Part shown: positions 1 to 8,077 of the stretch, in pieces
Layout of the letters: the number at the start of each line of letters is the position of its first letter
How positions within the stretch are numbered: the first letter of the stretch is position 1
Notes under the pieces: generated by a model
Databases searched by the model: none
What the model was told of the DNA's origin: nothing
The model's input: the letters and a program-made list of their open reading frames with translations, nothing else
Source of the DNA: Gammaproteobacteria bacterium
GTDB lineage: Bacteria; Pseudomonadota; Gammaproteobacteria; UBA9214
Length of the DNA: 32,021 nucleotides
Assembly: GCA_020344335.1 (NCBI GenBank)
Contig: CP070821.1
Coordinates: forward strand, 1,941,567 to 1,973,587
Direction of reading: 5' to 3'
Translations under genes and position numbers: made by a program

Positions 1-12
1 GTTTGCCGGTAA

Positions 13-381
13 CTAGCGGTTTTTACGTCTTTGTGTGATTACAAACCAGTACACAACGATATTCAAAATGATCACCGCCGCTGCCAGGTACAGCTGGATT
101 GTCCGCGTCAGTCCAACCGGGTAGATGAGCTGCACCAGGTAATGCTCGATAAAGCTGCCGCTGTAGCTGCTTGCACCCGCGGCTCTCCGCAGGCTCTGTT
201 CCAGCGGGGTCAGCGGGCACAGCCAGCCCATTACCTCGAGCAGTACCGCCCATGCCACGGCAGGCAGGTGCAACCAGACGACAGACCGCCAGCGCAGCGC
301 CAGCAAGCCCCCGCAGACTACGAAGACGATAAACAGGGCATGGATGGCCAGCACCAGGTCGGCCAGTGCATGGTAATTCAC
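13..381 (-). CDS. DUF2784 family small membrane protein
   Basis: A 122-residue protein with about four hydrophobic segments (residues 8-30, 36-55, 82-95 and 98-115) and a basic C-terminus. Overall pattern, including the early ADLVLAIHALFIVFVV stretch and the WLCPLTPLEQSLR segment, matches what I recall of the DUF2784 inner-membrane family, whose function is unknown. The gene starts 6 bp after the end of the HPP-family gene on the same strand, so the two are probably co-transcribed. Family assignment is from memory of the pattern; no function can be inferred beyond an integral membrane location. Confidence 0.75.
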   Translation of the reverse strand: MNYHALADLVLAIHALFIVFVVCGGLLALRWRSVVWLHLPAVAWAVLLEVMGWLCPLTPLEQSLRRAAGASSYSGSFIEHYLVQLIYPVGLTRTIQLYLAAAVIILNIVVYWFVITQRRKNR

Positions 382-387
382 GGGGAT

Positions 388-1104
388 CTACCCGCTACCG
401 TCCGGGTAGTCGTTACCGGTATCGGTGCGCCGGGTGGCGAGTTTGTAGATCCTCAGCAGGTCATCTTCCGTGACATCGATGAAGGAATCAATCTGGCTCA
501 GGGCATAGACCAGGTCTTCATGGGCAATCGGCCCGTAATGCCTGCGGGCTATCGCGGGAAGGGGAGCTTTCCCGGACAGGCTGGCCGGGTAGCGGCGCCA
601 GTGAAACAGGGCATTGAACAGCACCGCTACCGTGAGGATCACGGCAACATTGATCAGCACGGGGGTCAGGACGTACTGGAAGCCGAGAGCCTGGATGCTT
701 GCACCACCGACAACAGCCGTCAGTGCGGTGGCACCACCGGGCGGGTGTATGCAGCGCAGGTAGTGCATGGCGCCGGTGGCGAGCCCCACACTGGCCGCCG
801 CAGCCAGTGCCATGCCGGGAATGTAGCGCACGCAGGCAACACCGATAACGGCGGAAACCAGGTGGCCGCCAAGTACGTTCCAGGGCTGACCGAGAGCACC
901 ATGGGGTGCGGCAAACAGCAACACGGCCGAGGCGCCCATCGAGGCAACAATCAGTGCTGCATCGGTGCCCTCGACAAACCGGCTGGAGACCAAAAGGATC
1001 AGCAGGATGCCAAGGAAGCCACCGAGTGCGGATACCAGCCGCTCGGTATGGCTGACGGGGCTGAATTCAATCCCGAGATGTCTGAATAACGCGTTTTGTT
1101 TCAT
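388..1104 (-). CDS. HPP family integral membrane protein
   Basis: A 238-residue protein with several transmembrane helices in residues 22-165 and a roughly 70-residue polar C-terminal tail. It contains the family signature CIHPPGGATALTAVVGG (about residues 118-134), which includes the His-Pro-Pro that names the family, and the GASAVLLFAAP motif near residue 57. HPP proteins of cyanobacteria and chloroplasts have been linked to nitrite transport; whether that holds for this proteobacterial member is unknown. The ATG at 1104 is the only reasonable start because the frame closes six codons upstream; a strong GGAGGTGA lies at 1123-1130 but 18 nt away, unusually far. It is followed by the DUF2784 gene after 6 bp. 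Confidence 0.85.
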   Translation of the reverse strand: MKQNALFRHLGIEFSPVSHTERLVSALGGFLGILLILLVSSRFVEGTDAALIVASMGASAVLLFAAPHGALGQPWNVLGGHLVSAVIGVACVRYIPGMALAAAASVGLATGAMHYLRCIHPPGGATALTAVVGGASIQALGFQYVLTPVLINVAVILTVAVLFNALFHWRRYPASLSGKAPLPAIARRHYGPIAHEDLVYALSQIDSFIDVTEDDLLRIYKLATRRTDTGNDYPDGSG

Positions 1105-1301
1105 GTGAACTGCGGGACAGTCTCACCTCCGGTGAGAAGGTGAGACCGGAAACGGTCGAGAGGCTGGCCCGGGTCATGCAGGCGTGGGGCGTGAGCACGA
1201 TGCAGTAGCCCTGTCTGCGAATTTTCAGTTGTAATCTTTCTATTCGTGCCCGTTGCCGTCCCTGTTGAATAGAACGCATGGCGAAATCCGGATGCTGAAG
1301 C

Positions 1302-2429
1302 TCACGGAGCCAGTGCGGCACGCAGGGATTCGGCGATCCCGCGGGCAGTGTCGACGTCATCAGCAAGACAGTTGATGTGGCCCATCTTGCGTCCGCGCCG
1401 GGCCTGCTGCTTGCCATAAAGATGGAGATGCGCCTGCGGCTCGTTGAATACCGCCTCCCAGTCCGGTTCGCCAGTCTCCCAGATATCGCCAAGCAGGTTG
1501 AGCATGGCGGCCGCTGAGAGTAGCTGGGTGTCTCCGGGAGGCAGGCCGCACAGCATGCGGACCTGCTGTTCATATTGCGATGCGGCACAGGCATCGACCG
1601 TGAGGTGACCGCTGTTGTGCGGGCGCGGAGTGATAGTGTTGATCAGCAGTTCGTCCTCCTCGGTCAGGAACAGTTCCAGCGACAGAACACCGCAGTAATC
1701 GAGTTCATCGGCAAGGTCGCCGGCGAGTTCGATCGCGCTCTCCTCGATATCTTCCGGGATACTGGCGGGTGCCAGTGACAGGTCCAGGAAGCCGCGGTGG
1801 TAGCTGTTTTCAATCACCGGGTAGGCTGCGATGTCACCTGCATGGCTGCGTGCCAGTACCACCGAGAGCCGCTTTTCGGCAAATACCCGTTCCTCCAGGA
1901 TGCATGGTTGTTCCTCCATTTCCTGGAAGGCATCGATTGCCTCATCCAGAGTACTGACGGCATGCCGGCCGTGCCCCGGGTAGCGCGGTCGGGCAATCTT
2001 CAGAATGCCCTGTTCCTCGATATCCTGCATGGCCTCTTCCAGGTCGTCGATTGTCTGGATGGCATAGAAGCCGACCGTCGGGAAGTCGTGTTCATCCATG
2101 AACGTCTTTTCCTGCAGGCGGTCCTGTGCCATGGCAATGACTCCCGGGGCCGGGCGTACCGGGCAGTGCTGTTGCAAGCGTGCAAGGCTGCCGATCGGCA
2201 GGTTCTCGAATTCGGCTGTGACTACCGCACAATAATCACCCAGCATGTCGAGGGCGGCATGATCATTGTAGTCGGACTGTATGTGCTGGTTTGCGATGGT
2301 TCCTGCCGGGCTGTGCGGATCCGGATCGAGAATGATGACGCGGTAACCCATACTGCGGGCTGCAACAGTGAACATGCGGCCCAATTGGCCGCCACCTATC
2401 ATGCCCAGCGTTGCATCGGGAAAAATCAC
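1302..2429 (-). CDS. purK: N5-carboxyaminoimidazole ribonucleotide synthase-like, degenerate active site
   Basis: A 375-residue ATP-grasp protein, the usual PurK length. The N-terminal dinucleotide-like loop (IGGGQLGRMF, residues 11-20), the central ATP-grasp domain and the PRPHNSGH motif (268-275) identify PurK, which uses ATP and bicarbonate to make N5-CAIR from AIR in purine synthesis. Start is a GTG at 2427-2429, just past the ancestral purE stop. Two core motifs look eroded. The family NE(I/L)APRxHNSGH metal-binding motif reads NTITPRPHNSGH, with Thr265 in place of the Mg-binding Glu. The glycine loop usually like GGYDGKGQ reads PRYPGHGRH (148-156). The other metal Glu is kept (Glu252). 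With purE broken upstream, this may be a redundant, decaying copy or a neofunctionalised ATP-grasp protein. Confidence 0.85.
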   Translation of the reverse strand: MIFPDATLGMIGGGQLGRMFTVAARSMGYRVIILDPDPHSPAGTIANQHIQSDYNDHAALDMLGDYCAVVTAEFENLPIGSLARLQQHCPVRPAPGVIAMAQDRLQEKTFMDEHDFPTVGFYAIQTIDDLEEAMQDIEEQGILKIARPRYPGHGRHAVSTLDEAIDAFQEMEEQPCILEERVFAEKRLSVVLARSHAGDIAAYPVIENSYHRGFLDLSLAPASIPEDIEESAIELAGDLADELDYCGVLSLELFLTEEDELLINTITPRPHNSGHLTVDACAASQYEQQVRMLCGLPPGDTQLLSAAAMLNLLGDIWETGEPDWEAVFNEPQAHLHLYGKQQARRGRKMGHINCLADDVDTARGIAESLRAALAP

Positions 2430-2430
2430 A

Positions 2431-2893
2431 TCACACCGGCAGCTTCATGTTGCGGACCAGCTCTTCCTGGTCTTATGGGAATACAGCAAGCTTGTCTGCC
2501 ATTGCGGTATCGGTCATCGCAATGATGCTTACGGCATACAGCGCGGCATTGGCAGCGCCCGCCTCGCCAATCGCAAAGGTCGCCACCGGGATACCCTTCG
2601 GCATCTGTACCGTGGACAGCAGCGAGTCCGTACCCTTGAGATATTTCGATGGGATCGGCACACCCAGTACCGGCAGGGTGTTTTTTGGCGGCGGTGACAC
2701 CGGCGATAACGGCGGCAAACCCGCGTTCACGCAGGCCGGTCACATAGTCGGTCAGCATATCGGTGGCGCGGTGTGCGGAGATGACCCTGGCCTCGAACGG
2801 CACGCTGAATTTCTCCAGCATGTCAACGGCCGGTTTCATCACGTCCCAGTAGCTGTTGCTGCCCATGAGTATTGCTACTTTCGGTGTATCCAT
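2431..2893 (-). pseudogene. purE: purE remnant (N5-CAIR mutase), deleted, frameshifted and stopped
   Basis: Reading from the ATG at 2893 gives a recognisable PurE N-terminus (MDTPKVAILMGSNSYWDVM, then VISAHRATDM). Four lesions are visible. The nearly invariant Asp of the GSxSDW motif is Tyr. The substrate loop AGGAAHLPG expected after AAVIAG is missing (about 27 bp). A run of six A (2681-2686 on the plus strand as T) carries one extra base, shifting the frame so that the TLPVLGVPI segment continues in another frame. Near the end an in-frame TAA (2473-2475) replaces a codon before DQEELVRNMKLPV, after which the old frame runs on to the ancestral TGA at 2431-2433. The homopolymer indel alone could be a sequencing error, but the deletion, the stop and the Asp-to-Tyr change point to real decay. 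Confidence 0.85.
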
Positions 2894-3084
2894 TTTCTGG
2901 TTCCGTGTTGTTGTTGGTGAACGGGGAAGCGATTTTACCACTCCCGATAGGCGAACGGGTGCCCGTTGAGGCAAAAATAGCATGAAATTCATTGCTATTG
3001 ACCGCTTTTATTGGGGAATTTCACTATGGCAGTAGGGTAGGTACAATGCCCGCTTTACCCGAGTCGGACTGGGAGCATATCACT

Positions 3085-3969
3085 ATGAAAGACGTGCTGT
3101 ACGAGAGCCGGCTGGGCAGCCTGCCCTTGCTGAATCGCGGCAAGGTACGTGATATCTATGCCGTTGGCGATGATCACCTGTTGATCGTGACCACAGATCG
3201 CCTGTCGGCGTTTGATGTCATTCTGCCGGACCCGATACCCGGCAAGGGTGCGGTATTGACCGCCGTTTCCAATTTCTGGTTCGATCGTACCACCGGCATC
3301 GTACCCAATCACCTGGCAACGATGACGCTGGAGGAAGCCGTGCCGGATGCGCAGGAACGCGCGCAGGTGGAAGGACGGGCAATCGTGGTGAAGAAGCTCA
3401 AGACCCTGCCCGTGGAAGCGATTGTGCGCGGTTACCTGATCGGTTCCGGCTGGAAGGACTACCAGGCGACCGGCAGTGTATGCGGTATTGCATTACCGGA
3501 AGGGCTGCAGCTGGCCGATCGTCTGCCGGAGGCGATCTACACCCCGTCAACCAAGGCAGATGTCGGTGAGCACGACGAGAATATCGATTTTGACAAAACT
3601 GTCGAGCTGCTGGGTGCGGAACGTGCGCAGCAGGTACGCGATGTCAGCCTGCAGATCTATCGCGACTGTACGGCCTATGCACTGGAGCGCGGTATCATTA
3701 TCGCGGACACCAAGTTCGAGTTTGGACTGGATGAGAACGATCAGCTGGTGCTGATCGATGAAGTGCTGACGCCGGACTCCTCGCGTTTCTGGCCGGCAGA
3801 CAGTTATGCACCCGGCAGCAGTCCGGAAAGTTTTGACAAGCAGTATATCCGGGACTATCTGGAGACGCTCGACTGGGACAAGACACCGCCGGCCCCGGAA
3901 CTGCCGCAGGAGATCATTGAAAGGACTGCGGAGAAATACCGCGAAGCACAGGATCGGCTGACTACCTGA
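3085..3969 (+). CDS. purC: Phosphoribosylaminoimidazole-succinocarboxamide synthase (SAICAR synthetase)
   Basis: PurC ligates aspartate to CAIR using ATP, giving SAICAR in de novo purine synthesis. The protein is 294 residues, the size of the longer (yeast Ade1-like) PurC type, and carries [21 protein letters not shown] near the N-terminus, [43 protein letters not shown] and [19 protein letters not shown], all typical of an intact enzyme. The frame is open from 2992, but the ATG at 3085 ([11 protein letters not shown]) is preferred: GGGAG lies at 3071-3075, and family members begin close to this point. It is divergent from the purEK unit and looks fully functional, in contrast to purE. Confidence 0.95.
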   Translation: MKDVLYESRLGSLPLLNRGKVRDIYAVGDDHLLIVTTDRLSAFDVILPDPIPGKGAVLTAVSNFWFDRTTGIVPNHLATMTLEEAVPDAQERAQVEGRAIVVKKLKTLPVEAIVRGYLIGSGWKDYQATGSVCGIALPEGLQLADRLPEAIYTPSTKADVGEHDENIDFDKTVELLGAERAQQVRDVSLQIYRDCTAYALERGIIIADTKFEFGLDENDQLVLIDEVLTPDSSRFWPADSYAPGSSPESFDKQYIRDYLETLDWDKTPPAPELPQEIIERTAEKYREAQDRLTT

Positions 3970-4052
3970 CGTACCTTGGCTGTGGAGTAGAAGAACAGTT
4001 CGGGGAGTCACTGGCAATCGACGCAAACATTAATGGTCAGTATTTATCCATT

Positions 4053-4140
4053 GTCATTCCGGCCAGGCGAGTGAAACGAGTGCGAGCCGGAATCCAGGAA
4101 TAAAATGGAAATCCTGGATTCCCGCTTCCGCAGGAATGAC
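4053..4140. repeat. Palindromic intergenic repeat (GTCATTCC ... GGAATGAC type)
   Basis: An 88-bp element between purC and the CBS gene. Outer arms GTCATTCC (4053-4060) and GGAATGAC (4133-4140) are perfect inverted repeats; inner arms CCGGAATCCAGGA (4087-4099) and TCCTGGATTCCCG (4112-4124) pair over most of their length. This fold resembles the short dispersed repeats common between genes of many proteobacteria. Lying after purC and after the CBS gene, which converge here, it could also act as a bidirectional transcription barrier. Confidence 0.75.
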
Positions 4141-4162
4141 TTAAAAATAAATCAGGACTCAC

Positions 4163-4558
4163 TTAATCTATGTCTTTCAGCAGCATTTCGGAGTAACCCA
4201 CTATACCCAGGAGCTGGCCCTGGTCGATGACCGGTGCGTAGGAGAAGCCAAGCTTGTTGAACAGCCGGGCACAGTAACGGATGTCCATGTCCGGGTCTAC
4301 GCCCACCACGGGTTTGGACATGATTTCATAAACATTGACGCGTTCCGGCGCCCGGTCAACAGCAAGTACCTCCCTGGCAATGTCAGATAACAGCACGATG
4401 CCATACTCATCGTGGTCGTCGCGCTTGTCGACGATCAGCACAACGGCGCCGCTGCTTTTCATTATGGCGAGCGCCTGGCTGACGGTCTTGAGTCCATCAA
4501 CCGTCTGGAAATCGGATGTCATCACATCCCTGACGCGGACAGGTTGCTTATCTTTCAT
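4163..4558 (-). CDS. CBS-pair domain protein
   Basis: A 131-residue protein made almost entirely of one CBS pair: CBS1 roughly residues 5-65 (VRDVMTSDFQTVDGLKTVSQALAIM, with the LLSDIAREVL end motif) and CBS2 roughly 70-131 (VYEIMSKPVVGVDPDMDIRYCARL ending GIVGYSEML). CBS pairs usually bind adenosyl nucleotides and regulate partner proteins. The gene overlaps the preceding PII-like gene by 4 bp, so it is translationally coupled to it and is the last gene of the DUF1538-DUF1538-PII-CBS unit. Inference: it reports adenylate energy state to the membrane proteins. Its family is certain; its ligand and partner are not. Confidence 0.9.
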   Translation of the reverse strand: MKDKQPVRVRDVMTSDFQTVDGLKTVSQALAIMKSSGAVVLIVDKRDDHDEYGIVLLSDIAREVLAVDRAPERVNVYEIMSKPVVGVDPDMDIRYCARLFNKLGFSYAPVIDQGQLLGIVGYSEMLLKDID

Positions 4559-4905
4559 ATTTTTTCCTCCACAATATCAGACAGCCTGCTGATCTGGCCG
4601 GTCACCCCCAGCGCATCCTCTACATCGATCTGGAACACAATCCCGGTTCCCGGGTGCTCGTCAAATTTACCGATTTCGGCAATGCGTTCCATGATTGTTC
4701 TGCTCAGATGTTCTTCCACCAGGAACATCAGCATGTCGCGTTGTGTCTCGAGATTGAGGCCGAAAAATGTTTTTGGCGCTTCTATCCCTTCGCCGCGCAC
4801 CTGGTTCAGCACGGTAGCACCGGTAGCACCGGCCTCGCGCGCGGTATCCATGATGACATCGGTAATATCTTCCTTTACGAGTGCAATGATCAATTTGAAA
4901 TGCAT
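4555..4905 (-). CDS. PII-like signalling protein
   Basis: A 116-residue protein with the ferredoxin-like pattern of PII proteins: first strand KLIIALVKEDITDVIMDTAREAGATGATV, a T-loop-like region (about 37-56, VRGEGIEAPKTFFGLNLETQ), then a second half MLMFLVEEHLSRTIMERIAEIGKF and GTGIVFQIDVEDALGVTG. It lacks the canonical T-loop Tyr uridylylation context of GlnB/GlnK, so it is better called PII-like. PII-like proteins beside transporters, such as SbtB with the bicarbonate transporter SbtA, gate transport by nucleotide-dependent binding. Here it follows two DUF1538 membrane proteins after 38 bp and overlaps a CBS protein, suggesting a similar role with an unknown transporter. Confidence 0.8.
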   Translation of the reverse strand: MHFKLIIALVKEDITDVIMDTAREAGATGATVLNQVRGEGIEAPKTFFGLNLETQRDMLMFLVEEHLSRTIMERIAEIGKFDEHPGTGIVFQIDVEDALGVTGQISRLSDIVEEKI

Positions 4906-4943
4906 GATTGTCTACCTCTTTTCCCTACCAGTTTAACTATAGT

Positions 4944-5744
4944 CTAGCCTTCTGATTTGTACGTTCCCTTTTTCCGTTGGCCACGGTGCAACCACCATTC
5001 TCCCAGCTGCGCATATGCCATCACTGCCATGATCGGGAACAGGCTGGCAAAGGCGATGAGGCCGAAACCATCGAGCAACGGGCTGCGGCCCGGGATGGTA
5101 CTTGCCAGCCCCAGTCCCAGCGCGGTGACCAGAGGAACGGTAACCGTCGACGTGGTGACACCGCCCGAGTCATAGGCCAGGGCGATGATTATGCGCGGCG
5201 CGAAGATTGTCTGGATCACGACGACGATATAACCCGCGATGATGTAATAATGCAGCGGGGTACCGGTGACGATACGAAAGGTGCCCAGTGCAATGCCGGT
5301 AGCAACACCGATGGCAACCGCGACCCGTAATCCCCAGATAGTAATCGCTCCACCGGAAACCCGCTGCGCCTTGATTGCGACCGCGATCAGGGCAGGCTCT
5401 GCAATCGTGGTGGCAAAACCGATGGCTGCGGCGAACAGGTAGACCCATTTATAGCTGTCCCATTGCAGCGTCCCGGTCACTGTCGCCGTGGCACTCTGGA
5501 TAAAGGCCGGATCAGTCAGTTGCTCCGCCATGAGCCTGCCCAGCGGGAACAGGGCCTCTTCCAGGCCAACAAGGAAAAATGTCAGGCCGATCAGGACATA
5601 GATGAACCCGATCAGGACACTTTTCAGGTTCGGAATGTTGCGTCGCAGGACCAACACCTGAAATCCGAAAATGATTGCGACGATTGGCAATACATCGTTG
5701 ATGGTAGACAGGCCGGTGGCTGCCAGGTTATGCAGGAGATCCAT
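4944..5744 (-). CDS. DUF1538 membrane protein (second of a tandem pair)
   Basis: A 266-residue polytopic membrane protein with about seven hydrophobic segments. It shares with its upstream neighbour the motifs [11 protein letters not shown] (about residues 108-118) and [20 protein letters not shown] (about 190-209), which mark the DUF1538 family. The glycine-, serine- and threonine-rich re-entrant-looking motif before a helix is reminiscent of a transport path, but no substrate is known. Its start codon overlaps the stop of the upstream paralogue by one base, so the pair is probably made together and may form a heterodimer. Some DUF1538 proteins elsewhere are, as I recall, single chains holding both halves. 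Confidence 0.88.
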   Translation of the reverse strand: MDLLHNLAATGLSTINDVLPIVAIIFGFQVLVLRRNIPNLKSVLIGFIYVLIGLTFFLVGLEEALFPLGRLMAEQLTDPAFIQSATATVTGTLQWDSYKWVYLFAAAIGFATTIAEPALIAVAIKAQRVSGGAITIWGLRVAVAIGVATGIALGTFRIVTGTPLHYYIIAGYIVVVIQTIFAPRIIIALAYDSGGVTTSTVTVPLVTALGLGLASTIPGRSPLLDGFGLIAFASLFPIMAVMAYAQLGEWWLHRGQRKKGTYKSEG

Positions 5745-6517
5745 CAGACGATCATCCCGTAGGCCATCACGAAAATCATCGGCGTGAGAGAGGCAAAGGC
5801 GATCAGCCCGAAGCCGTCAATCATGGGGTTGCGACCCTTGATACTTTCCGCCAGGCCCACCCCCAGTGCGGTTACCAGCGGCACGGTGACCGTCGATGTC
5901 GTGACACCGCCTGAATCATAGGCAATACCGATAATTTCCTGCGGGGCAAAGGCCGTCATGACAACGACACCGATATAACCGCCAATAATAAAATACTGGA
6001 TCGGCCAGCCGCGGATAATACGGTACACGCCAACGACGATTGCCAGGCCAACGGATAATGCCACGGTCAATCTCAACCCGAAGGCATATTGCTCCATGGC
6101 CTCGTCATTCTCCGCGATCACCCTGCCCGCTGCAGCGATCTCGGCGGCTTCCTCGGCGACGGCAGTGAGTGCCGGTTCCGCGATCGTGGTGCCGAATCCC
6201 AGCGCAAATGCAAACAGGAGCAACCAGAACAGGTTGGCCTTGCGGGCAAACGCATAGGCGATGGATTCGCCGATCGGAAACAGCCCCTGCTCCAGCCCAC
6301 GGACAAAAAATGCCAGCCCCACTATGACCAGCACGCTGCCCGAGAGTATCCTGCCAATTTCGGGTACTGGCTGTTGTATGACGACCAACTGGAAGAAGGC
6401 CACGACAAGGACAATGGGCAGTAAATCACGTACACTCGAAAGCACAGATTCCAGAAAATTGCGTAGCTGGTTCAACGTGATTGATCCATTGTGTTTTGAG
6501 TCTGGTTCTTTTGTCAT
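5744..6517 (-). CDS. DUF1538 membrane protein (first of a tandem pair)
   Basis: A 257-residue polytopic membrane protein, first gene of its operon. A polar N-terminus of about 28 residues is followed by hydrophobic helices. It holds [18 protein letters not shown] (about residues 112-129) and [20 protein letters not shown], nearly identical to the downstream paralogue, plus [21 protein letters not shown] at the C-terminus, also shared. The strongest conservation between the two lies in these motifs, so they are probably functional. The 71-bp gap to the divergent gene at 6589 must hold the promoter; it is AT-rich with T-runs, but no clear hexamers can be assigned. Confidence 0.88.
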   Translation of the reverse strand: MTKEPDSKHNGSITLNQLRNFLESVLSSVRDLLPIVLVVAFFQLVVIQQPVPEIGRILSGSVLVIVGLAFFVRGLEQGLFPIGESIAYAFARKANLFWLLLFAFALGFGTTIAEPALTAVAEEAAEIAAAGRVIAENDEAMEQYAFGLRLTVALSVGLAIVVGVYRIIRGWPIQYFIIGGYIGVVVMTAFAPQEIIGIAYDSGGVTTSTVTVPLVTALGVGLAESIKGRNPMIDGFGLIAFASLTPMIFVMAYGMIV

Positions 6518-6588
6518 AGCCTACCATTGTGTACGTTGGTTTTTTTGGTCTGGATTGATTTTTTATTTCGCCTGAATGACAAGCGGAA

Positions 6589-6912
6589 ATGACGGGTTTA
6601 CGCAGAGTTGTCTACATGATTTCGGCACTGGCAGTAGCCTGCTTTTTCCTGTTCCCGGAACCGGATATTGCAATCATCGGGGCGCTGTTGTTGCAGACCC
6701 TGGCATTTGTGATTATCGCTGGCAAATCGAGAGCCGACAGTATTGTGTTAACAGGTATCACCGTCCTGCTTATGGGATTGATACCTGCAGATCATCCGCT
6801 GATCCGGGGACCGTTTTTCGAATCTGCCAAACCGTGGATTATTGGAACCGGTATTGCGATCATTATCTCCGGGGTGTTGCTCATCGTCAGGCAATACTGT
6901 GACCGCTACTGA
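6589..6912 (+). CDS. Small integral membrane protein, function unknown
   Basis: A 107-residue, very hydrophobic protein with about four predicted helices (residues 7-22, 26-44, 51-66 and 84-101) and a short loop containing PADHPLIRGPFFESAKPW. I do not recognise a family. It is divergent from the DUF1538 operon across 71 bp, so it may share regulation with it. The ribosome-binding site is weak (AAGCGGA too close to the ATG), so the start could be the internal ATG at codon 10 (MISALAVACFF). Confidence 0.6.
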   Translation: MTGLRRVVYMISALAVACFFLFPEPDIAIIGALLLQTLAFVIIAGKSRADSIVLTGITVLLMGLIPADHPLIRGPFFESAKPWIIGTGIAIIISGVLLIVRQYCDRY

Positions 6913-6950
6913 ACCGGAGAGACGGGTTTGCATTCCAGTCCCGTTCCGGT
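6913..6950. terminator. Imperfect GC-rich hairpin directly after a stop codon
   Basis: ACCGGA (6913-6918) pairs with TCCGGT (6945-6950) and ACGGG (6922-6926) with CCCGT (6940-6944), giving an 11-bp stem with a 3-nt bulge and a 13-nt loop. It begins right after the TGA at 6910-6912. There is no U-run on the downstream side, so it is not a classical intrinsic terminator; it may stabilise the mRNA end. From here to 7125 no gene was seen. Confidence 0.35.
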
Positions 6951-7125
6951 GGAAAAAACCGTAGCTGGACAGACCAGTGGTGCGGACGGGCAGAAAATGC
7001 CGTGCCTGCCCGGTGTGCTGTTTCACCCTGTTTTTCCAGTAGTTTTCATTATGCCCGGCGCACTGTCGTGTGGCCTTGCCCGATTTCGGTTATGATGAAT
7101 TGAAGTGACCGGGTCAAACGCAACC

Positions 7126-7458
7126 ATGAGAGTGCCACGACTTTCCGTACAGTTCCACGATGCAGCGGAGCCCTTGCGTAACCGGGCACCGTCACATGAC
7201 GAGAATGGCAGGTCCCTGAGTGATTTCATGGTATTGATCCCGGGGCTGAAGAAAAAGCCACAGGGTCTGATCAACAAGACCATAAACGAAATACACCTGG
7301 CACTGACGCATTTTGATCATGCCGTTGTGTTTGCCGAGTTCAATATCCGTCTGAATCTGCTCTGGGTATCCATCCGGCCGATACACGGTATCCGTTTCGA
7401 GATTGTCGGTGCCATCCAGGAACGGGTACCGGAAGCCAGACTGGTATCGCATATCTAG
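7126..7458 (+). CDS. Conserved-looking hypothetical soluble protein
   Basis: A 110-residue protein, or 117 if a GTG at 7105 is used. It has a polar N-terminus of about 35 residues and then a compact region SDFMVLIPGLKKKPQGLINKT... ending ERVPEARLVSHI, with regular alternation of hydrophobic strands that suggests a small alpha/beta fold. Codon use looks like the surrounding genes. No family or catalytic motif is recognised. No strong ribosome-binding site precedes either start. The next gene begins 13 bp after its stop, so the two are probably co-transcribed. Confidence 0.55.
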   Translation: MRVPRLSVQFHDAAEPLRNRAPSHDENGRSLSDFMVLIPGLKKKPQGLINKTINEIHLALTHFDHAVVFAEFNIRLNLLWVSIRPIHGIRFEIVGAIQERVPEARLVSHI

Positions 7459-7471
7459 AAAGGACAAAGCG

Positions 7472-8077
7472 ATGACGATCCTGCTCATGCAGGGACTGTC
7501 CGGCGCGCTGGTCGGCGTGTGCCTGTTCTACCTGCTGGCATCCCTGATCATTCGCCAGTGGATTCGGATCGATTTTTACCAGCTGGTTCTGTTCATGGCG
7601 GTGGCGTTTCTAGTGGCCATTGTTTTCGAAGTGCTGCTCGGGAAACTGTACTACTTCGTGATCGGACGGCCGTTGTGGCAGTATCGGGTCCTGCCGATAC
7701 ACGAGGGGCTGACGTCGAGCCTGAACTTCATCATCTGGCCGATATACGGCTACTACTGGTATTTCATGCACCGGGTGCTGCATGCGCACCGGATACGGAT
7801 CCGGCGTACCTGGATGAAGGGACTGGCCTCCGGCTTCGACGGTCCCCTGCTGGAGATTCTCGCCAACGGGTTCTTTCTGCTGTTCTATGGCACGTTCTAT
7901 TTTTATTACCTTCCGGGCGATCTGCGACATTTCACCTCGATCCAGGTGGTTCCGCTTTATATGATTATGGGAATATTTCTGGCACTGCTGATTGGCTGGC
8001 TGGAGCGGCGACCACGACGCTGGCATTACCCGGTAGGCTTCTATCTTGCCGGCGTGGGCTTTGTGCTGGCGGGATAA
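7472..8077 (+). CDS. Polytopic membrane protein, function unknown
   Basis: A 201-residue membrane protein with about five to six helices. The ATG at 7472 is well supported by AGAAAGGA at 7457-7464. The middle region (EVLLGKLYYFVIGRPLWQY, then LPIHEGLTSSLNFIIWPIYG) is weakly reminiscent of the putative ABC-transporter type IV membrane family (E, G, W-x-Y and G-rich helix spacing). The HRVLHAH stretch resembles one histidine box of fatty-acid hydroxylases, but the other boxes are absent, so that assignment is not made. It follows the small hypothetical gene after 13 bp and converges on gshA. Function is left open. Confidence 0.65.
   Translation: MTILLMQGLSGALVGVCLFYLLASLIIRQWIRIDFYQLVLFMAVAFLVAIVFEVLLGKLYYFVIGRPLWQYRVLPIHEGLTSSLNFIIWPIYGYYWYFMHRVLHAHRIRIRRTWMKGLASGFDGPLLEILANGFFLLFYGTFYFYYLPGDLRHFTSIQVVPLYMIMGIFLALLIGWLERRPRRWHYPVGFYLAGVGFVLAG

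Noticed and set aside
31..1089. Long plus-strand open frame of 352 codons
   Set aside because: It lies opposite the HPP and DUF2784 genes, is rich in Gln, His and Arg and has no family pattern; a shadow.
1797..2525. Plus-strand open frame of 242 codons opposite purK
   Set aside because: No domain pattern, while the minus strand is a clear PurK.
6479..6492. TTGATCCATTGTGT as an FNR box near the DUF1538 operon
   Set aside because: Only one half-site matches, and it lies inside the coding region.
7781..7805. HRVLHAH stretch as a fatty-acid hydroxylase histidine box
   Set aside because: The other histidine boxes of that family are missing.
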